Source: Glandiceps talaboti
Taxonomy: Eukaryota; Hemichordata; Enteropneusta; Spengelidae
Direction: 5' to 3'
DNA: 25,000 bases
NCBI RefSeq assembly: GCF_964340395.1
Contig: NC_135556.1
Coordinates: 7,290,001-7,315,000, forward strand
How positions within the stretch are numbered: position 1 is the first letter of the stretch; each line of letters begins with the position of its first letter. Made by a program: the position numbers and the translations under genes. The notes beneath the pieces are model-generated. The model did no database searches and had not been told where the DNA came from. It saw nothing but the letters and a program-made list of their open reading frames with translations. Positions 1 through 7,119 of this stretch are shown here, piece after piece.

Positions 1-665
1 TTAGTACAATGGACTAGGGGAAGGGTAACATTTTTATGCCACTGACCAGGCTTGATTCCTCCCCCTGTAATTACTGGAGGCTCCCTAAACTTGCGGTCAA
101 AATTATATCTGCAACTTAAACTATATATGATAGCAAACACATCACTTTCTGCATGAAACAATATCGGCAGGGGTAATGACACTGTGTTGGTAGATTTTAT
201 GTTTATGATTTTATATGAGCACTATCACGGTGATAGCCCTAAGAAGAAAAGGTTTAGAATAGAATAAATTTTCTAGTCTGTATCTTGATTTTTCTTGTCA
301 TGCAAGGAATCACAGATAACTAGTTATCTGTGAAGGAATGCTTTACAAGTGTTCTGATAGAACACCCACATAATGGAACGATTGTAGTCGTTCTGTTAAT
401 AGTATTGTATTACTCTTTGTGACCCTGCTTTTGATGACGGATTTCATCGTCCCCCGCTTAATTATCCTGAGGGAAGCGGTAGACTACATTACATGGGTGT
501 ACTATGAAATGTTTTGGTCAGAGCAAATTTACCCATTTTTGTGACCCAAAATTGTTCATCATGATCAGTGTTAACAATTGCGCGCGTTTGTATTATCTAA
601 TCTTTTTCATAGCAGGGCACGGTAAATTTTATTTCATTTCCACCGTCATTAATGACACCACAAAG
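1..665. other. non-coding flank with clustered inverted repeats
   Basis: No ORF with protein-like composition is visible. The stretch 222-479 holds a run of short perfect inverted repeats, including a 24-bp perfect palindrome at 310-333, listed separately. The rest is ordinary AT-rich sequence with nothing I recognise. Confidence 0.6.
222..479. repeat. run of consecutive hairpin-forming inverted repeats
   Basis: Five perfect inverted repeats follow each other: CTATCAC/GTGATAG at 222-236 (1-nt centre); a 24-bp perfect palindrome at 310-333 (half-site TCACAGATAACT); GTGTTCT/AGAACAC at 349-365 (3-nt loop); GAACGA/TCGTTC at 376-393 (6-nt loop); and CCGCTT/AAGCGG at 454-479 (14-nt loop). The 24-bp palindrome is bordered by direct repeats AAGGAAT at 304-310 and 333-339. 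Function is unknown; a degraded foldback element or a structured transcript are both possible. Confidence 0.6.
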
Positions 666-1122
666 TATTTAGATGAATAAAACCGGCTCCCTGTAGCGTA
701 GTGGTTAGCGCACAGCAGTCGGGAGGTCACGGGTTCGAATCCCACTGGAAACAGGGGATTTTTCTGTGACCGACCCAAACCCAGGGTGGGTTGTTCTACA
801 GACTCGATGGGTAGGCTGTATCACTCAGTCGAGTCACAAGACGAGTGCGAATTTGGGGGGACTCCTGGAGTAATGACTCGAAAAGTCGGGGATGATTACT
901 CACACGGAGCCCGCAGGTGCTATGTTTGCCGGGCCTGGGTGACTCTGGGGCTGACTGGGAAAGCCTTGACAGTTCCACAGCAACGTGCTATAGAGCGTGC
1001 TACATAGCCCTGTCACGTAGTCCCAAAACCTGAATGGATCTCTGTAGCATTTGTGTGTTTGTGTGTATTTGTCTGCATAACACAAATATTAAAAAAAACA
1101 AAAAAAAACTATTTAGATGAAT
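666..1122 (+). mobile_element. tRNA-derived SINE with target-site duplications
   Basis: The head resembles a tRNA. A box-A-like stretch lies at 695-710 and a clear B box (GGTTCGAATCC) at about 732-742. CCCTGT at 689-694 can pair with ACAGGG at 751-756 as an acceptor-like stem, and GCGT/GCGC as a D-like stem; the anticodon arm is degenerate. A body of about 330 bp unrelated to tRNA follows and ends in an A-rich tail (about 1,090-1,108). The whole is flanked by a perfect 13-bp direct repeat, TATTTAGATGAAT, at 666-678 and 1110-1122, the expected target-site duplication of LINE-mediated insertion. I cannot assign the body to a named SINE family. The 73-residue ORF inside it is not a gene. Confidence 0.88.
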
Positions 1123-1668
1123 GGTTGTCGTCAGTGTTCGTCCATCCGTTTGTCCAGTCATAAACTTTTCTTACTTTTGCGTTTTTCTTTGAAACCGCTC
1201 GACACTTTGTCTGACATTTGGTGTATATGTCACCCGGATTGAGGTCATTCAGATATAATCATCGCAGGGTGATATCGATGTCATTTTCTACTTTGATGAG
1301 ATTTTGGTCTATACTTCTCCGAAATACCCTATAATGTTGGGATGAGTGTGGAAGTTATTTTACAGAAATTATGTGCTCAACAATCTATTCAAGATGTATT
1401 TTAAATAGAAGTATACATTTAATGAAAGTAACAATTGATTTGCACTATAGCAGTCTCAATTATATTTATATGCAGCGTCAATAGTGCGAAAGTTGACATT
1501 CTAGCCGGTCTATGTATGATGTGTGATATGATATGTGTTTTATTGTGTCATATATATACTGATACATATATAATGAAATGTGCATTGATTTTGCGTGTAA
1601 TGAAAAATTTACAAAAACAATATTCTGTAGAGGACTCCTAACACGAGATTGATGCGTTAACAGAGAAC
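1123..1668. other. AT-rich spacer, may include LINE 3' UTR
   Basis: No gene is seen. On the minus strand this follows the stop codon of the LINE ORF2 fragment, so part of 1,440-1,668 may be its 3' UTR; a minus-strand AATAAA-like hexamer lies near 1,540. No clear LINE 3' end or target duplication could be found. Confidence 0.45.
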
Positions 1669-2890
1669 TTAAATTGATTCATTAAGAGTGCGGACTGCAG
1701 TTGGATAAAAGCTAAACAATGTGCGATTAGAACCTAATTTGATTGAACGGTACCACTCGCCTGAGCGCATAAGTTGGAATAAATTACGTGCTGGATGGAA
1801 ATCGTTTTTTACAATTAACTGAGCTCTTTTCTTTACTTGAGCGTTGTACAATTCAACTCATTAAAAGAAGGATGTTGGCACCCAATGATGCTACTGGCAG
1901 TGTTAACGATTCGATTGAGGCGTTTCTGGTCATCAACTGTGGCATTGCCCCACCACCAAACGATGATTGACAGTGTCAGGACACTCTCAATCACCGCTCG
2001 GTAGAACTTAATCAACAGTCCCTGGCTGACACGGAAACTGCTCAATCGTCTTAAGAAGAACAATCTTTTCTGTGCTTTCTTCACAATATGATCAGTATTG
2101 ATTTCCCATTTCAGATCGGCTGAGAGGCAAACACCGAGAAACTTAAAATACTGCACTATTTCAACCTCTGAATTGTTGATGACTAGAGGAACAATATCAG
2201 ATGGATTCCTTCGAAAGTCCACAATAATCTCTTTGGTCTTTTTGACATTCAGTTCAAGATTGTTTTCAGAGCACCATGTTATGATATAGTTCACTTCAGT
2301 ACGATATGAAGTTTATTAATCCGCCCACGGTGGTGTCATCAGCAAATTTGATGATAAAATTATTATCAGACACAGTAACACAATCATGGGTTAATAATGA
2401 GTATAACATTGGCGACAAATTACAACCTTGAGGTGTACCAGTATTAAGAACTAGAGATTTCGAATAATTATTTCCAATTTTAACAACTTGTGATCGATCT
2501 AATAAAAAATGTATCACCCATTTACAGATACTAGCAGTAAGTCCCAGCGATATTAGTTTGTCATATAATCTAAAGGGTGAAATTGTATTGAAAGCTGAGC
2601 TGTAATCGATGAATAAAAGTCTGGAATAGTTAGATATTTTCTGGTCAAGGAAGCTCGTTACATTGCATCCTCAACTGATCTGTTCTTTCTATAAGCAAAT
2701 TGGTATGGATCAAGAGACGGTGGGAGTTTAGATGTAATGTACTGACTTACTAGAGTCTCTAAACATTTCATAACTATCGATGTTAACGCAACTGGACGAT
2801 AGTCGTTTAAACAAGTAACCGGTGAACGCTTTGGCACAGGAATGATGATCGCTTTCTTAAGTATATTTGGGACACAACAGATATGTATAT
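1669..2890 (-). pseudogene. 5'-truncated, frameshifted LINE ORF2 (reverse transcriptase)
   Basis: On the minus strand, consecutive frames give the fingers motif [10 protein letters not shown] (about 2,780), an IDYSSAFNTI segment (about 2,590), the TPQGCNLSP motif, the catalytic FADD box (about 2,345), a thumb-like FLGVCLSADLKW segment, and a C-terminus ending in a TAA at 1669-1671. This is the reverse transcriptase and C-terminal part of a non-LTR retrotransposon, most like the Jockey superfamily (CR1/L2/Rex-type); the exact clade is uncertain. The frame changes at about 2,660, 2,293 and 1,840, so it cannot encode one protein. No endonuclease domain is present. The 5' side stops where the (ATGT)n array begins. 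It is a dead fragment. Confidence 0.85.
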
Positions 2891-3023
2891 ATGTGTGTAT
2901 GTATGTATGTATGTATGCATGTATGGATGTATGTATGTATGTATGTATGTATGTATGTATGTATGTATGCATGTATGCGTGTATATGTGTGTATGTATGT
3001 ATGTATGTATGTATGTATGTATG

Positions 3024-3052
<29 letters not shown>
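2882..3052. repeat. (ATGT)n microsatellite, array 1
   Basis: Nearly pure ATGT units with a few ATGC, ATGG and GTGT variants. It abuts the truncated 5' end of the LINE fragment and ends at the first of two 22-bp repeats. Long open frames on both strands (Met-Tyr-Val-Cys or Thr-Tyr-Ile-His repeats) are products of the period-4 repeat, not genes. Confidence 0.97.
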
Positions 3053-3054
<2 letters not shown>

Positions 3055-3098
3055 CTCGGTGAGTATTAATCTTAGTGTAACTCGGTGAGTATCAATCT
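3051..3098. repeat. two 22-bp tandem repeats, 26-bp period
   Basis: Copies at 3051-3072 and 3077-3098 match at 21 of 22 positions. On the minus strand each copy contains ACTC-ACC-GAGT followed by TAC, which looks like the stem III and cleavage-site end of the hammerhead motif found 70 bp away. They may be remnants of a second ribozyme half; this is inference. Confidence 0.75.
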
Positions 3099-3166
3099 GC
3101 TAAGACAGTGCTCTATACCGCAGTGGCAGAGCGCAATAGTTTTGATAGTTCTGGAACTCTTTCTTG

Positions 3167-3209
3167 GTTGTAAGTCGGAGTTTCACGCATAGTGCGATCA
3201 TCAGACAAC
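3167..3209 (-). ncRNA. hammerhead ribozyme motif, type I, minimal stem III
   Basis: Read on the minus strand, the catalytic cores CTGATGA (3204-3198) and GAAA (3184-3181) are both intact. Stem I pairs GTTGT (3209-3205) with ACAAC (3171-3167), 5 of 5. Stem II pairs CGCA with TGCG around a CTA loop (3196-3186), with a U-U mismatch next to the core. Stem III is very short: A3181-U3173 and U3179-A3175 pair around CCG, but C3180 faces C3174. The expected cleavage point is after U3172, where the NUH triplet reads CUU. Hammerheads with tiny stem III are known from Penelope-like elements and animal retrozymes. The C-C mismatch may reduce activity, so this could be a decayed copy. No reverse transcriptase of that class is nearby. 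Confidence 0.7.
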
Positions 3210-3211
3210 TC

Positions 3212-3547
3212 TGTATGTATGTATGTATGTATGTATGTATGTATGTATGTATGTATGTATGTATGTATGTATGTATGTATGTATGTATGTATGTATGTAT
3301 GCATGTATGCATGTATATGTGTGCATGTGTGTATGTGTGTATGTATGTATGTATGTTTGTATGTATGTATGTATGTATGTATGTATGTATGTATGTATGT
3401 ATGTATGTATGTATGTATGCATGCATGCATGTATGTATGCATGCATGTATGTATGTATGTATGTATGTATGTATGTATGTATGTATGTATGTATGTATGT
3501 ATGTATGTATGTATGTATGTATGTATGTATGTATGTATGTGTGTGTC

Positions 3548-3579
<32 letters not shown>

Positions 3580-3685
3580 TGTATGTATGTATGTATGTAT
3601 GTATGTATGTATGTATGTATGTATGTATGTGGGTATGTATGTATGTATGTATGTATGTATGTGTGTGTGTATGTATGTGGGTATG
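3212..3685. repeat. (ATGT)n microsatellite, array 2
   Basis: About 470 bp of ATGT units with interspersed ATGC, GTGT and ATGG variants. It starts three bases after the hammerhead motif ends, so the ribozyme island is bracketed by the same microsatellite on both sides. Confidence 0.97.
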
Positions 3686-3745
3686 ACAATTAATTGCATT
3701 GTCTGTTTATAGTATTAGTGGTCTCCTGTGTGATGTGGACATGCG

Positions 3746-3853
3746 CCATATATGGACACGTTTCCAATCACGTGATACTTAGTATACAGTAGTATTTAAA
3801 CGCGACGCACAACCACGTATATCATTACATTGCCTGTTTCTGCGATATACACG
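3746..3853 (+). promoter_or_regulatory. candidate promoter and non-coding exon of TRAF gene 1
   Basis: In order: a perfect CArG box CCATATATGG (3746-3755), CCAAT (3764-3768), the E-box CACGTG (3769-3774) and a TATA-like TATTTAAA (about 3793-3800). About 50 bp after the TATA-like box a strong donor, ACG|GTAAGTT, sits at 3853/3854. The matching acceptor is TTTCCCTTACAG, ending at 5881, four bases before the start codon of TRAF gene 1. The elements are seen directly; their joint use as a promoter with a non-coding exon at about 3825-3853 and a 2-kb intron is inferred. Capped 5' ends would settle it. Confidence 0.5.
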
Positions 3854-5881
3854 GTAAGTTATCGTACTGTTGATTTTTATTCTTTTTCTTATTTAATTAT
3901 ACACACACACACTTTCACTAGCAATATCACGCATGTGTACAAATTCATTACACGTTGAAGTGAAAACTGTCATCATTTTATCTCTTTTTTAACGTTTCAA
4001 CTACAGAAAAGAATATAATTTTCATAGCATCCGTTAAGAAAACTACATTTCTTCATTGGATTTTCTGCAATTAGTGTTTGTTGCTAAAACAAAGTAAACA
4101 TATAAACTAGAGTAACACAATGGTAATAACTAAGCTTACTTGACTTGACTTGATTTCATAAATATATAGGTTTGATATGTAATTTCTTCTAAACATATAT
4201 ATAATTACTGTCTTAAATCAGACGCCTCATATTGCAATAAGGGTATAATGTCAAATCGAACAGCAGTTGTTCACAACTTCATAGTCCTACAATTTTGATA
4301 GTGCAGTAATTGTTATTTTCCGAGCATTTTGCATGTTTCACCCCCCAAAAATGGGAAGTATCTCGTAATTCTATGCTGGTCTGATGTGGTAGGTATGTAA
4401 GTAACGTAATTTCCCAAATTAGCAATGGTTTTCCCTTAATATTACCTAGTGGTCTGATGTGTGAGGTTAAAGGTCCATAAGTTATTTTGATTTATACAAA
4501 TAGACACCCCTAAGCTATTGGAAATTCATAGTCACAGCGTGAGGGCGCTAGTTCATTACGTCTACTACGCTGCTCGTTCCAAACACATTTTAAATATGGG
4601 TAGCACGAGTCACCAAAAGACTGCCAGAGAAAAACTGCAAATATGATCGTGAATTCTTCAGGCATTAAATATCCCAGTACATAGACGCTTACACGTTGAG
4701 AGCAGCACAAACAGAACAAAGAGAACTAGACTTAAACTGAATTAATTGTATTTGTATAGCATAATTACTGAAATCCCCAGCCTGTCTCTTTTGCCTTATT
4801 AATGTAAAGTCCTTATTGTTATGCCTTTCCAGGTCCTTTTATTCGGTCGACAGATCCTCGGAGGGAAGCCTATCGCGGCCCTTGTGAAAGATACAACCAG
4901 AAGTCGTTGAATTGTGGAGATTGATCGAGAAGCTGTAACTCCAACATTGATAAGCTATAATACTATAATCAGACTTCGTCTCTATTATAGCTTATCCAGT
5001 GTAGTGGATCTGTCGTACCTGCATAACGCATTCGTAAGTATATAACAGTTAACTATACACCAGACTGTCCACAGTCGTTCATGCCTTTTTTGCTACGTTT
5101 CATCTAAAACAAAGTCGTCGCCTCACTCCGTAGCACTGAATACTAATGCGTACTTCCAGTGATAGGAACTGCGAGTGCACTCGCTGTTCAATCAGTACGT
5201 GGTTATAGTATTGCCCCGGATCGGAGCGAGGCAACGATCAAACGTACCAAAATATGCGCGAACGACTGTCGACATTCTAGCTATACACATCAACATTTAC
5301 ATATTGATGCATAACACAGGCAATGGCAATAAATGTTAAAGGTGACACAATAATCACCACAATTAATCGTGAGCCTGTCCATCGATCTACCCATACAATA
5401 CACATTTTCTTTTATTTGAGCCTATCTGTAAATTCAGCACTCGATATTGCAACAAAATGTACCAGCAACAGCAACTATACAACTCGGGCATTTTAACTGA
5501 AATCGTTCCAGAATCATGATTCAAATAACATTTTGTAGCGTTAAGTCAACATGATCGCAGATAGGTGTACGAAAAAGGCTAAATAATGCGAACTGTGGTG
5601 AATTATGTCCAATACATGTAAGTTTGTAACGCATTGTTTTACAACGATATTAAGTGTATTTTTCTGCTCTACTATCGGTACAACAGATCGAGTAAAGAGA
5701 GAGATATACATCGTGATGTTGATCACGCTATAATGAGTTTATTATCAGTTCCTCATTCCCATATTTAGAGTTTTGAGACTAGGCATCACTGTCATTATTT
5801 GTCACACAATGGTAGCGTAATCATGAAATGGAAATACTCTGCCGTTTCTTTTCCTGACAAATAATTCTGTTTCCCTTACAG
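3854..5881 (+). other. proposed 5'-UTR intron of TRAF gene 1
   Basis: No coding potential is visible over these 2 kb. It contains a strong hairpin at 4949-4996 (listed separately) and otherwise AT-rich sequence. The ends match GT-AG rules; use as an intron is inferred from the proposed non-coding exon. Confidence 0.4.
4949..4996. repeat. 14-bp perfect hairpin
   Basis: GATAAGCTATAATA at 4949-4962 is exactly complementary to 4983-4996. Inside the 20-nt spacer a second stem, AGAC/GTCT around TTC (4971-4981), caps the structure. It lies in the proposed first intron of TRAF gene 1. The total length is short for a miRNA precursor. Confidence 0.7.
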
Positions 5882-5885
5882 TATA

Positions 5886-6109
5886 ATGGCTTACATTTGG
5901 ACTCAGCCCGGTTCTGCCAAATATACCACTACTTCATCAACATTTTTACCAAAACCAGCGGGATATCCAAGAAACATTTTCGCTAAAAATCCTGATAGTA
6001 AATATCTATGTATTGATTGTGATTTGGTGCTTAGAGAGCCAATCCAAACGTACTGCGGCCATCGATACTGTCGGTTGTGCTTTGACGAACAGCTTGGCAG
6101 TGACAATGG
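5886..6109 (+). CDS. TRAF: TRAF gene 1, coding exon 1 (RING)
   Basis: Starts at ATG 5886 just after the acceptor at 5881. Encodes residues 1-74 plus two bases of codon 75, with the first six RING ligands. The donor GG|GTTAGT at 6109/6110 was chosen because it gives the phase (2) that the downstream exon and the paralog's exon 1 need. Reading through would meet a stop at 6162-6164. Confidence 0.82.
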
Positions 6110-6704
6110 GTTAGTAGATAATGAGGAATTTAACACCAGCATTAACATGAATGACAAAGTTTAAACACATTCGTTACGACAAATATTTGCGTTTGAGATT
6201 AAAGAGACAGAAGGGTGGACTGAAAATATTGAAAATATTGTTCCAACATTCGTGATATTTGGGGGACAAAATAGTACTGAGACTTATGACCTAGAGTTGC
6301 TAGTCTTTATTCGAATGACATATTTTTTTTTATAATTTCATTATTTTGCATGAAATGTTAACCAGAATGAGAGATTATAAAACAGTCAGGTAATTGTCAG
6401 ACCTTGGGCGATGACTCAGTAGTAGTGAGGGAGAAAAAGTTGAGAACAACAATTTCCTTAATTATAAAACTAAAACTAAAAAGTGAATATTTGAAGATTA
6501 TGACACTTAAAAAATCTCCCAAGGGAGTGGTGCCAGTGTAAAGACTACTTATGACCAAAGTCGTTGAATATTGTCAGCCAACAACCTACCTTTATTGTCA
6601 ATAGTTATAACAAGTTCTCACTTTTCTAGCTCACGGTATAATTGTGGATTGACACCACAGGGTAATGAGGGAGGTCTGAGAACTGTGATTAAAAAGGATT
6701 GCTT

Positions 6705-6741
<37 letters not shown>

Positions 6742-6960
6742 TAATCAATAACAGTAACTTTTTCACTTCATTTCAGCCCAGTCCCTTGCAAAGGCTGCGA
6801 AAAAGAGGAAATAATGGATTCTTATCTCAATAGGAAAGAGGTAAGTATATCATACCCTATATAGTTATAAACAATCTATTAATGGTCAGGCAAACCATGG
6901 CTTTTGATCTGAAATAGTCTGATTTCCAAGGCAGATATACTGGTTATTGAAAAAAAGATA

Positions 6961-7010
<50 letters not shown>

Positions 7011-7026
7011 GGTGATGGTGATGATA

Positions 7027-7068
<42 letters not shown>

Positions 7069-7069
7069 T

Positions 7070-7119
<50 letters not shown>

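Noticed and set aside
685-760. Functional tRNA gene
   Set aside because: Box A, box B and acceptor pairing exist, but the anticodon arm does not fold and the sequence continues into a SINE body with an A-rich tail and target duplications.
786-1007. 73-codon ORF
   Set aside because: Lies wholly within the SINE body and has no family likeness.
3120-3150. Short stem GCTCT/AGAGC in the ribozyme island as a separate regulatory element
   Set aside because: Only five base pairs with a long loop; it may belong to the same retroelement but cannot be supported alone.
2842-3712. Long ORFs on both strands with Met-Tyr-Val-Cys or His-Thr-Tyr-Ile repeats
   Set aside because: They are translations of (ATGT)n, which is open in many frames because its period does not create stops. 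The same holds at 9689-10005 and for the Cys-Leu-Ser-Val frames at 21572-21956.
5886-6164. Unspliced 92-residue protein ending at 6164
   Set aside because: It stops after six of eight RING ligands; splicing at 6109 to the exon at 6777 restores the ring and matches the paralog.
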